Made by a program: the position numbers and the translations under genes. DNA of 64,000 bases from SIG299 sp045531955 (lineage in GTDB: Bacteria; Bacillota; Clostridia; Lachnospirales; Lachnospiraceae): assembly GCA_045531955.1 (NCBI GenBank), contig JAZSFC010000028.1:44239-108238 (forward strand). The letters are read 5' to 3'. Position 1 is the stretch's first letter. Every line of letters starts with the position of its first letter. Shown here one piece after another: positions 16,548 to 25,953 of the stretch. The notes under the pieces were generated by a model, which was not told the origin of the DNA, searched no databases, and worked only from the letters and a program-made list of their open reading frames with translations.

Positions 16548-18882
16548 CCTGTTAAAGGAAGACCTCCATAGAAGATTATGGACGTTAATTCTTTCCTCTT
16601 TAGTATTTTTTGGAACCTTTGTGGTGGCATTCACTATGGTAATCCAGAATTATGTGGGACGTTTCAGCAGAGCAAGCTACGGATTTACCAATGCGCAGTT
16701 TATTGACCGTGTTTCCGACAATTTATGTGGTGATTTTTATGCATGCTGGCCGTGGTTTATGGTGGTGGCAATTGTCGGAGCCGTTATCTGCGGCATGAAC
16801 GGCTTTGCTTATCTGCATTCCAGAAAGCAGATGGACTTTTATCACAGTCTTCCGGTAAAGCGGGAAGTGATTTTCTCTGTGCGCCTGATCAACGGTGTGC
16901 TGATTTATGCGGTGCCGTATCTGGTAGGACTTTTGTATACGTACCTGCTTTGTGTGTTATATGGTGTAATGACCTGGGATATTTTCTTCTGCGGTCTGTT
17001 TATGTTTGTGCTGCATTTCATGGGCTACCTGGTAATGTATCTTGGCGTAATTCTTGCCATGATGTTAACCGGAAAGCTGGTCATTGCCTTCTTTGGCGTT
17101 TGTATCGTTAACCTGTATGCGCCGCTTGTTTATGCGCTGGGCTGGGTGCTGAAGGACACCTTCCTTGTTACCGGCTATGAAGGCAGTATGGATTTTGAAA
17201 CAGCGCTTGCCGTAACCCGTTGGTTTTCCCCTACCAGCTTTTATGTAAGTATGGTTACGGAAATTAGTGAATCGGAAAGCACAAAGGGTTTCTGGCTGTT
17301 GTTTGTATTCTTCCTTTTATTTGCCGTAGTACTGACCGTATTAAACCTTTGGCTGTATAAAAAGCGTGCCAGTGAAAAGGCAGATACGGCCATGGCGTTT
17401 AAGGTGACAGAGCCGGTGTTCCGTGTGCTGATTTCCATTCCGGTGGGCGTTGTAGTCGGACTTTTATTCTATGCTATCCAGTATGACTATAACTGGGGTG
17501 TTTCCGTATTCTGGCTGATTTTTGGCGGTCTGCTGGGCGGCTTCCTTTGTCACGGCATTATGGAAGCATTGTATAACGGCGACATCAAAAAATGTTTGTC
17601 CCATAAAGTACAGATGGCAGTAACGATGGTACTGGCAGCAGCGATTCCGCTGATCTTCCTCTATGATATTTTCGGTTACGATTCCTATCTTCCGAAAAAG
17701 CAGGATATTAAGAACATGGCGGTTATCAGCAGTGAGATGCGTTTTGGCGGAACCTATTATACAAAGGACGGCTGGATCAGTCCGGTAAACTATGCGCTGG
17801 AAAACATGGAGGTTGAAGACTTTGATGCCATGTATGAGCTGGCAGGTATTTTATCTGAGGACGCAGGAAAGAACCGAACGGAACGGTTTTTTGGCTACAG
17901 CGGTAATTATACCGTTTCTGCAGAGTCTTATTATGCCGGCGGAGTGGAAAAAGTCGAGTATACGGATTTTATTATCCGCTACACCTTAAAGGACGGTTCG
18001 GAAGTAATCCGCCGTTATGAATACAATTTTTACGCAGTAATGGATTTGTTAGAACAGATTTACAATGACAACGAGTATAAGAGTGCGGCACATCCGGTAT
18101 TCAGTCTGTTGGAGTCCGGCTGTCCGATTACCAATATGAAATGTTACGCTCCAACCTCCGGTGTCACCGTAAAGCTGGAGAAAAATTGTACCGCAATAAT
18201 TGAAGCCTATAAAGAGGATATTTTGGCAATGTCCTTTGATGATTTGAAAAATTCTGCGCCGATTGGGGAACTGACCGTGCACTTTATGGTGAACGAGGGA
18301 TATGCTCCGTATGAAGACAGCAGTAATTTCCTGGTATATCCGGAAATGACCCGTACACTGGCACTGTTAAGAGAGCAGGGAGTATATCTGCAGGGCGTGC
18401 AGGATGCAAACAATATCGGAAGCATATCGGTTTCTTTTGGCGGTTCCTTAAATGACTTTAAGCGTCTGTTTGGCATGGAAGTGCCGGAAGAGGATGAGAC
18501 AGAAACCTATGATATGGAAATGTCTGTTGCTTATGAAGATTATGAGATGTATTATGAGAAGTTCGGTTATTTTCCTCAGACAGCATGGGCTCCGGAATAT
18601 TATCAGGATGTGGTTGTAGAGTTTACGGACCCGGCGGAAATTGCAGAGATTAAAAAGTGTTTGGTATACCGGCAGTATGGTTCGGAATTCGGACCGTTCC
18701 CGGAAACCAACACTTACTTAAGTGCAGATGTTTATTTTGAAATGCAGACCGGCACAATGGAAGACTTACTGGCAGGGGAAGGACTCATTGGCTGGACCGA
18801 GCGGTTCCGTTTTGAAGAAGGCAATATTCCTCAGATTGTCATTGACCGTCTGCTTAGTAAATTGTGTGGAGAGACTAACTAA
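16522..18882 (+). CDS. Large ABC transporter permease
   Basis: A 786-residue protein. About six membrane segments occupy residues 20-285, two or three more lie near 305-385, and a soluble extracellular domain of about 400 residues completes the chain. The start at 16522 follows GGAGGTGG inside the ATPase gene; an in-frame ATG at 16501 would be less well placed. With the GntR regulator and the ATPase it forms an exporter or envelope-stress operon. Cargo is unknown. The large C-terminal domain distinguishes it from short YtrC/D permeases. Confidence 0.85.
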   Translation: MTSRNSFFNLLKEDLHRRLWTLILSSLVFFGTFVVAFTMVIQNYVGRFSRASYGFTNAQFIDRVSDNLCGDFYACWPWFMVVAIVGAVICGMNGFAYLHSRKQMDFYHSLPVKREVIFSVRLINGVLIYAVPYLVGLLYTYLLCVLYGVMTWDIFFCGLFMFVLHFMGYLVMYLGVILAMMLTGKLVIAFFGVCIVNLYAPLVYALGWVLKDTFLVTGYEGSMDFETALAVTRWFSPTSFYVSMVTEISESESTKGFWLLFVFFLLFAVVLTVLNLWLYKKRASEKADTAMAFKVTEPVFRVLISIPVGVVVGLLFYAIQYDYNWGVSVFWLIFGGLLGGFLCHGIMEALYNGDIKKCLSHKVQMAVTMVLAAAIPLIFLYDIFGYDSYLPKKQDIKNMAVISSEMRFGGTYYTKDGWISPVNYALENMEVEDFDAMYELAGILSEDAGKNRTERFFGYSGNYTVSAESYYAGGVEKVEYTDFIIRYTLKDGSEVIRRYEYNFYAVMDLLEQIYNDNEYKSAAHPVFSLLESGCPITNMKCYAPTSGVTVKLEKNCTAIIEAYKEDILAMSFDDLKNSAPIGELTVHFMVNEGYAPYEDSSNFLVYPEMTRTLALLREQGVYLQGVQDANNIGSISVSFGGSLNDFKRLFGMEVPEEDETETYDMEMSVAYEDYEMYYEKFGYFPQTAWAPEYYQDVVVEFTDPAEIAEIKKCLVYRQYGSEFGPFPETNTYLSADVYFEMQTGTMEDLLAGEGLIGWTERFRFEEGNIPQIVIDRLLSKLCGETN

Positions 18883-18909
18883 ATTTTGTTTTATAAGGAC
18901 CATAGAAAA

Positions 18910-18942
18910 GAAGTTCCCGCAGTGTTATGCTGCGGGAACTTC
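18910..18942. terminator. Bidirectional terminator between the ABC operon and the GH127 gene
   Basis: GAAGTTCCCGCAG pairs with CTGCGGGAACTTC around seven bases, between two convergent genes. Flanking A and T runs are short, so strength is moderate. Confidence 0.75.
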
Positions 18943-18973
18943 TCATTTAAGGGATGAAAAAAGTGAAAATAGG

Positions 18974-21900
18974 TTATTTCTTTTTCTTCTTAAAGAAGTA
19001 AGTGAGGGCACCGATTATGGCGCCAATCACAACAGCGCCGCCTGCCACAAGAGGAAGAGCAGAACCGTTCTTTGCAGTGTTACCGGAAGTATCGGCATCT
19101 GCTTCGCTGCCATCTGCAGAATCTGTAGGAGCTTCTGTCGGAGCTGCGGTCGGCTCTGCAGGAGCTTCGGTTGGCACTTCTGTCGGAGCAGGTGCTTCTG
19201 TCGGTTCCGGAGTAGGAGTTACCTTTAACTCTTCCGGAAGATAAATCTTGATGTAGCAAAGATTTAAGCACAGGGTTGCAGTTGGAGAAGTAATCTCTAA
19301 ATCCAGTTCGCCGTCTTTTACCTGAACTACCGCAGTAACGGCCTTGTTCATAGGAACATCCTTTAATACCTTGTGACCTTCCAGGGATACAATCGGATTC
19401 TTGGAGCAGTTCCATGGGTCGGTAAAGTAAAGCTCTACGTTGTAGGTGCCTACAGGAAGGGCGAACTTATAGGTTAAGGTTCTTGGCATGCCGTTTTCAT
19501 ATTGGTTCTTGGTGTAACGGTTGGTGGCTGTCTTTGGACTGGTATCGGATAAGCCGGAATTGGTCTCCAATGGCCAGGTGTTATCGGTAAATACGGTGTT
19601 GACCATGCCTGCATTGCTTGCGGTTCCGTTTTTCAGTGGGTCGGAAACCGTATCCACAAGCCCCCACTTTTTGCCGGTAACCGGGTCAATGCCGTAAACC
19701 TGCTCGGTAACGCCGTTGTAAACACCAAAGAGGTCACCATCGGATAGTGTGGTAACGTCATAGTCACCGCAGTTGACAAAATATGCCAGATCAGGGTCTA
19801 CATCGGTACGGTTGGTTGCCGGCTGCTCGATACGAAGCAGGTATCCGGTGCTTGTTTTATGGTCTTCGCCGTAGACGAGAAGTTCCAGTGTCAGGAAATT
19901 CGCCTTGGTCATATCTACGGTATGGGTGCCGCGGATGACGGAGCCACCCACACGGATGTAACCGAATGCATCCTCCGGTGCAGCAGTCAGAGTCAGGGTT
20001 TCCACATCCTCCGGAAGCACCAGCTTATAGAAGGTGTTGTTTTCCTTCGATAATTCGCCGGCATCGGCAGAAAGGGTTAAGCCGGTATTCTTTGCATAGG
20101 CCTTTGTCATATAAGCATAGTTGCAGATTCTTGCGGAAGCTTCTTCGTTTCCGCTCTTGAAAGTAAGGGTTACGGTATAAGCATCCTTACCGGTGATTGG
20201 GTGCTTAGCATTTAGTGCAATTGCAGCTTTTGCAAGTACGTCCCTTGTTACCGGAATACGGATGGTGTATTCTTCCTCTACACCCTTGTAAGCGAGAACT
20301 TCGTTATAAATCACTTCTTCTCCGGCTAAAATCTGTAAGGACTTGCCGTTGTCTTCCTTCTTTAAAGTAAGCTCCAGAGCGTTGTCAACCTCAGGGTCAC
20401 AGTACATGGTGTAGGTGAAGGCACCGCCTGCATTGGCAAGACGGCTGGTGCCGTTTCCGGTAGCACCGGTAGAACCGGTACCAAGCTCGGTCATGTTGTG
20501 CAACTCGTCATTTTCGTACTGACCGTAACCCGGCTGTACCGTATCCAGAAGAGCTGCGGCAAAACGTTCATCCTCCAGCTCGCGTAAGTAGCGGCTTACG
20601 TTAAATGCGCCGGAGTTGCTTTCGTAATTAAAGTAAATGCCGTAACGCTCGGTATGCTGGCTGTAGTGAGGAACAAACGTAAGATTGGAATCGGTGTTTT
20701 CCAAGGTCCATTCTAACTTGCCTTCGGCTTTTACCAGATTATCATTGATGTTTGCCATGAAATCAGCTACAGAACCGTTAATAACAGAAACCGTATCGTT
20801 ACCATCGCTGATGTATTCTTCTTCAATGAGCTTGGCAGCAGGAATGAGTACGTTGACACCGGTGTAGGTGGTGTTCATATTCTTGGTACCCAGCTTTGCG
20901 GAAAGAACGATAGGACCGTACTTAAAAGCGAAAACGGAATCGTTATCCGGCAGACCGTGAACAGTAATGTTCATCGGCAGGGTAAGGGTAATGGTGTCAC
21001 CGTCCTTTAAACCACTGACCTTCAAGTAAGATCCGGTTTGCTCTGTAGCAGCTGTTGGCAGTGCATCGTCGCTTATAACGGTAGCGGTAGCTTCGCCGGC
21101 TAACCAGTCAGGTAAGCGGAAGAAAATGCTATCATTCACTGTGCCGCTGCCATCCAAAGTTTCTACGGTAACAGTCACCTTGTCACTTGCCGGAATATCT
21201 GCAGTCATGGTAAGTTTCAGGTTCTTTGCTTCGTCGGTGAGTACGGAACTTAAGTACTGGCTGATAACAATGCCGTCCTCGTTGGAGTAGTAAATAGCGT
21301 TGCCCAGCTTTGTAAAGTTTTCCATACCGGAACCGGTACAGCACCAGAAGCTTCCGGTGGCAGTAGTATATACCTTGAAGTAACCGGTTGCCATTGGCTG
21401 GAAGTAGGTGGTCATACCGCTTTCCGGGTTCTGGGAGGAAAGGATGGTATTGTAGAAGGTGTTTTCGTAGTAGTTTAAGTACTTGGTATCGCCGGTGGCC
21501 ATGTAGAGAGCCTTGGCGAATTTTAACATGTTATATGCGTTACAAGTTTCACAGTTACAGTTGGTACGCTCTGCATCTAAGATATAGTCGCTGCCGAAGT
21601 GTTCCCATTCACTGTTGTCGCCGGTAACGTAGGAATGACGTTCCAAAACCATGTCAAAGAAAATTTGTGCATATTCCAGATAAGCGGTAGCATCTACCAC
21701 TTCACCGTTAATTGTTTTGCCGTTTGTGGTCACGTAGCGGTTCAGGGCGCCGATAAACTTCGGAATGGTAGTGTTGGCATGACGATTGGTTAAAACGTCC
21801 TTTCTGCCCGTTTTAACGGCTTCAAAGAGGGTGTCCTCATCGAAGGCATGGGCAGCCTCGGCAAAAATGTCCTCGCCGGTAACGGCATAGAGATCATAAA

Positions 21901-22666
21901 GGCAGTCATTCATGCCGCCGTATTCGATATTAAGCACCGTCCGATGGGTGGAAGAAGACCAGGTTTGTGTACGGTTGTATACCCAGGTGCCAAGTCCTTT
22001 GGCAACTTCCAGGGCAGTTTCATTGCCGGTATATTTATAAACATCAATGACACCCTGCAGAATTTTGTGCATGGTGTACCACGGTACCCAGGCCTGGTCC
22101 ATGATGTTGGTTAAATTCTTTTCTACGTTGTCAAACTGGAGCTCTACATTGTTTTTATTTTTGATGGCAGCACCGAAAATAAAACCGGTTCCAAGAGCGT
22201 CCTGACAAATCTTTAATTCATCAATGATGTAATCCAGACGGTCGGACAGTTCTTTGTCCCTGGAATCATCGGAAGGAAGTGTAGCAACTGCCTGTGCAAC
22301 GGCGGTGAGATAGTGTCCCATGGTATGGCCGCCGATTAACATGTTTTCCCAGCCGGCATAACGCTGCTTTCCCTTCATGTCAACACCGGCGGTGTCACGG
22401 AAGCCTGCCAGCAGGCGGTCGGCATCTAAGGATAAAAGGTATTCAATATCTTTGGCTTCTGCGTTGGTAAGATAGGCATCGGTAACGTCTATCTGATTTA
22501 AGTTATAAGCGTCATACGTAGTAAGTTCTGTCATGGTAGTTCCTCCTGTGGTTTCATTGTTCTCTGTGGCCGCAAACGCACCGGTCAGAGGTGCGATAAG
22601 CAATTGTGCCGTCAATACGGCTGCCATGGTAAGAGCGCCAATGACGTGTGATTTTTTCTGCTTCAT
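18974..22666 (-). CDS. Secreted, membrane-anchored GH127 beta-L-arabinofuranosidase
   Basis: A 1230-residue protein. A signal peptide (KSHVIGALTMAAVLTAQLL, ending near GAFAATE) is followed by the GH127/DUF1680 catalytic domain (about residues 60-620). The catalytic cysteine motifs are visible: NCNCETCNAYNM and FWCCTGSGMENF, which in this family supply the zinc ligands and the cysteine nucleophile. After beta-sandwich domains and a malectin-like region comes a Pro/Glu/Thr linker, a membrane helix and a KKKKK tail, so it is held on the outer face without an LPxTG motif. It should release beta-linked L-arabinofuranose from plant glycans or glycoproteins. The start at 22666 follows GGGAGG. Confidence 0.88.
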   Translation of the reverse strand: MKQKKSHVIGALTMAAVLTAQLLIAPLTGAFAATENNETTGGTTMTELTTYDAYNLNQIDVTDAYLTNAEAKDIEYLLSLDADRLLAGFRDTAGVDMKGKQRYAGWENMLIGGHTMGHYLTAVAQAVATLPSDDSRDKELSDRLDYIIDELKICQDALGTGFIFGAAIKNKNNVELQFDNVEKNLTNIMDQAWVPWYTMHKILQGVIDVYKYTGNETALEVAKGLGTWVYNRTQTWSSSTHRTVLNIEYGGMNDCLYDLYAVTGEDIFAEAAHAFDEDTLFEAVKTGRKDVLTNRHANTTIPKFIGALNRYVTTNGKTINGEVVDATAYLEYAQIFFDMVLERHSYVTGDNSEWEHFGSDYILDAERTNCNCETCNAYNMLKFAKALYMATGDTKYLNYYENTFYNTILSSQNPESGMTTYFQPMATGYFKVYTTATGSFWCCTGSGMENFTKLGNAIYYSNEDGIVISQYLSSVLTDEAKNLKLTMTADIPASDKVTVTVETLDGSGTVNDSIFFRLPDWLAGEATATVISDDALPTAATEQTGSYLKVSGLKDGDTITLTLPMNITVHGLPDNDSVFAFKYGPIVLSAKLGTKNMNTTYTGVNVLIPAAKLIEEEYISDGNDTVSVINGSVADFMANINDNLVKAEGKLEWTLENTDSNLTFVPHYSQHTERYGIYFNYESNSGAFNVSRYLRELEDERFAAALLDTVQPGYGQYENDELHNMTELGTGSTGATGNGTSRLANAGGAFTYTMYCDPEVDNALELTLKKEDNGKSLQILAGEEVIYNEVLAYKGVEEEYTIRIPVTRDVLAKAAIALNAKHPITGKDAYTVTLTFKSGNEEASARICNYAYMTKAYAKNTGLTLSADAGELSKENNTFYKLVLPEDVETLTLTAAPEDAFGYIRVGGSVIRGTHTVDMTKANFLTLELLVYGEDHKTSTGYLLRIEQPATNRTDVDPDLAYFVNCGDYDVTTLSDGDLFGVYNGVTEQVYGIDPVTGKKWGLVDTVSDPLKNGTASNAGMVNTVFTDNTWPLETNSGLSDTSPKTATNRYTKNQYENGMPRTLTYKFALPVGTYNVELYFTDPWNCSKNPIVSLEGHKVLKDVPMNKAVTAVVQVKDGELDLEITSPTATLCLNLCYIKIYLPEELKVTPTPEPTEAPAPTEVPTEAPAEPTAAPTEAPTDSADGSEADADTSGNTAKNGSALPLVAGGAVVIGAIIGALTYFFKKKKK

Positions 22667-22816
22667 GTGTGTAAACCTCCCATATGCTTTTTTATTCTTT
22701 GTTTTTGGTGGGAAAAAGGTATTGAATAATTTAGCTGAATTCAGTATATCATAAGAGTATACGTAAAAACGATACAAAAAGGTTGGTTTTGGTGTGATTT
22801 TGTTAGTTGAATTTTG

Positions 22817-23053
22817 CCGGAGTTTGGAGTATAGTTTACTTAGTTGTTTATAATTATTTTTTGAGTTACAATATCCGTGTCCGTCTGCCTCCTCCGACAT
22901 CTGTACGTCCCGGCTGGAGCAAACGAAATGAGATTTCGCTTGTCCATCCTGTCCGTACATCTATCGTTTGAGAGGCCGGACACTTGGATATTGTAATCTC
23001 AAAAAATAGCCATAAGTAAAATTAAGGAAAACTATACTACAAAATTTCGGCTG
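22817..23053. repeat. Large palindrome, family I (element B)
   Basis: Arms of about 110 bases: GAGTATAGTTTA, TTATTTTTTGAG, TTACAATATCC and GTGTCCG recur in the same order in the reverse complement of the right arm. The centre is CGAAATGAGATTTCG (22925-22939). Read on the minus strand, the inner 125 bases match element E at 60.15 kb closely, including the asymmetric segments TCTCAAACGATAG and TGTCGGAGGAG. It fills the divergent gap between the GH127 gene and the gene at 23069, so promoters must lie beside or within it. Confidence 0.8.
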
Positions 23054-23068
23054 GAAACGAGGTGCGGT

Positions 23069-23713
23069 ATGCATAAGGTACAATTAAACGATAGAACAAA
23101 GAAGAATAGAATTGCAACATATTATATGGAGGACGCGGCAAAGCTTTACGAACTTTGGAAGAGTAATGAAGAAAATGAAGAGCGTATTGAACGTATGCGG
23201 TATGCATTACGCGGCGAAAAGGTGGCAGACCTTGGCTTAACCTACGAGGAAGCGCCGTTGGTCACTGAAGCAGAATTAAAGGTAGGCGCAAAACAGGATT
23301 TTTCTATGGAGCGCAGCTGGCTGGTGTTACACAATACAAAGGGTTATGAAAGCAAATATTATGTAGGAAATCTTCTGGCAAAAATCCGTTGGGCGATTTG
23401 CGAAGGAAAACTTTTAAAGCTGGGCTCTTTTGTAGCTACCGGTATTTGCAAAGAAAACACCTACGGAGAGGGTGGTTTTGAGCAGGTCACCTGCTGCGGA
23501 AATCCGGTGCTGAGTCACTATAGCAGCTCTATTGTACCTTTGGTGTCCGATTTTGAGGATGATTTTTCAAGAGAAAAAATCACCATGCTTGGTTACAAGG
23601 TGCTGGCTGAATTTGCAAGCATGGAGGAAGTAAATGCGGATATTGCAAAGAAGCGTCTGACGGATGCAGAAGTAGAAGTGTTACTGCATGATATTCCGGG
23701 AGAATTGGGTTAA
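23069..23713 (+). CDS. Hypothetical cytoplasmic protein
   Basis: A 214-residue soluble protein rich in charged residues in its first third (an RIERMRYALRGEKVADLGL helix) with more hydrophobic alternating strands later (SWLVLHNTKGYESKYYVGN, GICKENTYGEGGFEQVTCCG). I do not recognise the family. The start ATG lies 16 bases after the large palindrome, preceded by GAAACGAGGTG as a plausible ribosome site. Good codon usage and a terminator after it support a real gene. Confidence 0.7.
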   Translation: MHKVQLNDRTKKNRIATYYMEDAAKLYELWKSNEENEERIERMRYALRGEKVADLGLTYEEAPLVTEAELKVGAKQDFSMERSWLVLHNTKGYESKYYVGNLLAKIRWAICEGKLLKLGSFVATGICKENTYGEGGFEQVTCCGNPVLSHYSSSIVPLVSDFEDDFSREKITMLGYKVLAEFASMEEVNADIAKKRLTDAEVEVLLHDIPGELG

Positions 23714-23728
23714 AGAAGGTAAAACGAA

Positions 23729-23760
23729 AAAAGACCGCCTGTTGCGACAGACGGTCTTTT
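23729..23760. terminator. Terminator between the hypothetical gene and the sodium-pump operon
   Basis: AAAAGACCG...CTGT pairs with ACAG...CGGTCTTTT. T runs on both strands make it usable by the convergent genes on either side. Confidence 0.85.
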
Positions 23761-23770
23761 ATAATATGCG

Positions 23771-23923
23771 TTATTCAGCGCTTTCTTCTTTTTTCTCCTT
23801 TTTTGGAGCACCTGCCTTATTTAACAGGGAAATGCAGGCTACAATAAGAAGTGTAACAATGAAAATTGCAAGCCAGCCTTTCAGTGCATAAGGAATGGTC
23901 GTAAAAAATAAATCTAAATTCAT
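23771..23923 (-). CDS. 50-residue OadG-like small membrane subunit
   Basis: A 50-residue protein with one membrane helix (residues about 15-34; LAIFIVTLLIVACISLL) and a lysine/glutamate-rich cytoplasmic tail ending KKEESAE. A good AAAGGAG site precedes the ATG, and it begins 14 bases after the OadB-like gene. One-helix small subunits (gamma) anchor and assemble sodium-pump decarboxylases, so this is probably the gamma-like partner. That role is inferred from size, topology and position, not from a recognised motif. Confidence 0.7.
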   Translation of the reverse strand: MNLDLFFTTIPYALKGWLAIFIVTLLIVACISLLNKAGAPKKEKKEESAE

Positions 23924-23937
23924 GGTATTCTCCTTTC

Positions 23938-25194
23938 CTACATCAAACCTAAACTTGCAAGAATTTCAGGCACAATCTTTAAGATTAAACCACCGGCAAT
24001 AACGGAAGCAATCTGACCGGATACGTTAACACCGATGGAGTGCATAAGAAGGAAGTTCTGGTTGTCTTCTTCTAAGCCCATCTTATGTACGACACGGGCA
24101 GACATTGGGAATGCGGAGATTCCGGCTGCACCAATCATTGGGTTAATCTTCTTCTTGGTGAAGAGATTTAAGAACTTGGCAAAGAACACACCGCCTACGG
24201 TATCGAAAACGAAAGCAACGAGACCGAGTAACAGGATGAGGAGAGTTTCTTTCTTTAAGAACATATCTGCCTGCATCTTGGTAGCAACGGTAATGCCAAG
24301 GAAGATGGTAACTAAGTTAGCAAGAGCATTCTGTGCAGTTTCGGAAAGGGAGTTTAATACACCACATTCGCGGATTAAGTTACCGAACATTAAGAAGCCG
24401 ATGAGGGCAACGGCACGTGGAGCTACGATACCGGTGATGATGGTAACTACGATAGGGAATAAAATCTTAGTTGCCTTAGAAACGTTAGCAGGCTTATATT
24501 CCATACGGATACGGCGTTCCTTCTTTGTAGTACAGAGTTTGATGATAGGCGGCTGTACAATAGGAACTAATGCCATGTAGGAATAAGCGGCGACTAAAAT
24601 AGCGCCGGTATAGTTAGAGTTGAAATAGTTGGCAACGAAAATGGAAGTAGGACCGTCTGCCGCACCGATGATAGCGATGGAAGCAGCATCCTTAAGTTCG
24701 AAACCGAGTAATACAGCAGCGCCGAGGGTAAAGAAAATACCGAACTGGGCAGCTGCACCAAAGAGCATAAGCTTTGGATTGGAAAGAAGAGGTCCGAAGT
24801 CAATCATGGCACCGATACCGATGAAAAGAATTAATGGGAATAATTCATTTGCGATACCTGCGTTGAATAAAACGTCAATAGGACCTTCTTCAAAAATGTG
24901 TCCGGTGAAACCTAAGTTTAAAAGGGTTTCTTCAATTGCGGCTGAGGTCATGCCAAAGGAGTTAATTCCTGCAACGCTCAAAGCGTTTTTTGCAGCATCG
25001 GTCAGCTGGGTTACAGCACCGGAAAGTGGCAGGTTAACTAAAATGGCGCCAAAGCCCATTGGTAATAAAAGAGTTGGTTCCATTTCTTTCTTAATAGCAA
25101 GGTAAATGAGAACACCACCGATAATCCACATGATTACCATTTTGATAAAGCTTTCTGCCGGGATTCCGAGCAGATGATCATATAAGACTTCCAT
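23938..25194 (-). CDS. Sodium-pump decarboxylase beta subunit (OadB/GcdB/MmdB family)
   Basis: A 418-residue protein of family length with about ten membrane segments. It carries the conserved GAADGPTSIFVANYF stretch and the GAAGISAFPMSARVV region, which bear the aspartate and serine used for sodium transport. The beta subunit couples biotin-carrier decarboxylation to Na+ export. The start at 25194 follows AAGGAGGA. The catalytic alpha subunit and biotin carrier are not in this window, so the cognate acid (oxaloacetate, glutaconyl-CoA or methylmalonyl-CoA) is undetermined. It is unusual in lying directly after a two-component pair. Confidence 0.9.
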   Translation of the reverse strand: MEVLYDHLLGIPAESFIKMVIMWIIGGVLIYLAIKKEMEPTLLLPMGFGAILVNLPLSGAVTQLTDAAKNALSVAGINSFGMTSAAIEETLLNLGFTGHIFEEGPIDVLFNAGIANELFPLILFIGIGAMIDFGPLLSNPKLMLFGAAAQFGIFFTLGAAVLLGFELKDAASIAIIGAADGPTSIFVANYFNSNYTGAILVAAYSYMALVPIVQPPIIKLCTTKKERRIRMEYKPANVSKATKILFPIVVTIITGIVAPRAVALIGFLMFGNLIRECGVLNSLSETAQNALANLVTIFLGITVATKMQADMFLKKETLLILLLGLVAFVFDTVGGVFFAKFLNLFTKKKINPMIGAAGISAFPMSARVVHKMGLEEDNQNFLLMHSIGVNVSGQIASVIAGGLILKIVPEILASLGLM

Positions 25195-25214
25195 AAAGTC
25201 CTCCTTCATGTATT

Positions 25215-25925
25215 CTAATGTGTTTCTTCGCAAATGCGATAGCCCACACCGAGCTCATTAATAATATAGCGGTTGTCGCCGGGCTTTTCTCCCAGCTTTT
25301 TACGCAGGTTAGCCATATTTACCTGTAATTTTTTAACGCCGCCGTCGTCGGATGGCCCCCATACTTCACGGATAATGGTGGCATAAGTGAGTACTTTGCC
25401 CGTATGCCGTGCCAGCAAAACCAGAATATTGTATTCCGTCTGGGTCAGCTTGATTTCTTCTCCTGCGATGGTAATGATACGCCGGTCATAGTCGATGACC
25501 AGGTCATGCAGGGTAAATTTACCGTCGGAAGCCAGCATACTTCCGTTGTAACGGCTGATTCTCAGGGCTGCCCTGACTCTTGCCAGAAGTTCACCTGTGC
25601 CAAAGGGCTTGGTAATATAGTCATTGGCGCCAAGATCAAGAGCTTCTATTTTGTCTGCTTCATTGGTACGGGCCGACAATACAAGGATTGGTACAACTTC
25701 CTGCCTGTTACGGATGAAACGGATGAATTCTAAGCCGTCTTTATCCGGTAATCCTAAGTCGAGTAAAACCAAATCCGGACGATGAGACGAAAACATCATG
25801 ATTCCGTTTCCACAGGTTTCGGCGGTAAGTACCTGATAATCATTGGCCTCTAAAATTGCTTTGGCAAAGCTGCGAATATTATTTTCATCCTCAATAACAA
25901 GAATTTTGTAACGGTTATTGTTCAT
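25215..25925 (-). CDS. OmpR/KdpE-type response regulator
   Basis: A 236-residue regulator. The receiver domain (residues 5-120) has acidic residues EDE near 12-14, phospho-acceptor D56 in LVLLDLGLPDKDG, and KPF near 106. The C-terminal winged helix (about 135-230) is of the OmpR type (LTQTEYNILVLLARHTGKVL). Sequence style is closest to KdpE. It lies 28 bases after the histidine kinase and 20 bases before the OadB-like gene, so all appear cotranscribed. Confidence 0.9.
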   Translation of the reverse strand: MNNNRYKILVIEDENNIRSFAKAILEANDYQVLTAETCGNGIMMFSSHRPDLVLLDLGLPDKDGLEFIRFIRNRQEVVPILVLSARTNEADKIEALDLGANDYITKPFGTGELLARVRAALRISRYNGSMLASDGKFTLHDLVIDYDRRIITIAGEEIKLTQTEYNILVLLARHTGKVLTYATIIREVWGPSDDGGVKKLQVNMANLRKKLGEKPGDNRYIINELGVGYRICEETH

Positions 25926-25953
25926 GGGTTTTACGCTCCTTTCTTAGGAGTAA

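Noticed and set aside
19100..19220. Possible short tandem repeat or CRISPR-like array
   Set aside because: The periodicity encodes the PTEAP-type linker of the GH127 protein. There are no spacers. No CRISPR array is seen anywhere in the window.
18974..19415. Low-complexity frames opposite the Pro/Glu/Thr linker of the GH127 protein
   Set aside because: They are produced by the repetitive linker codons read in other frames.
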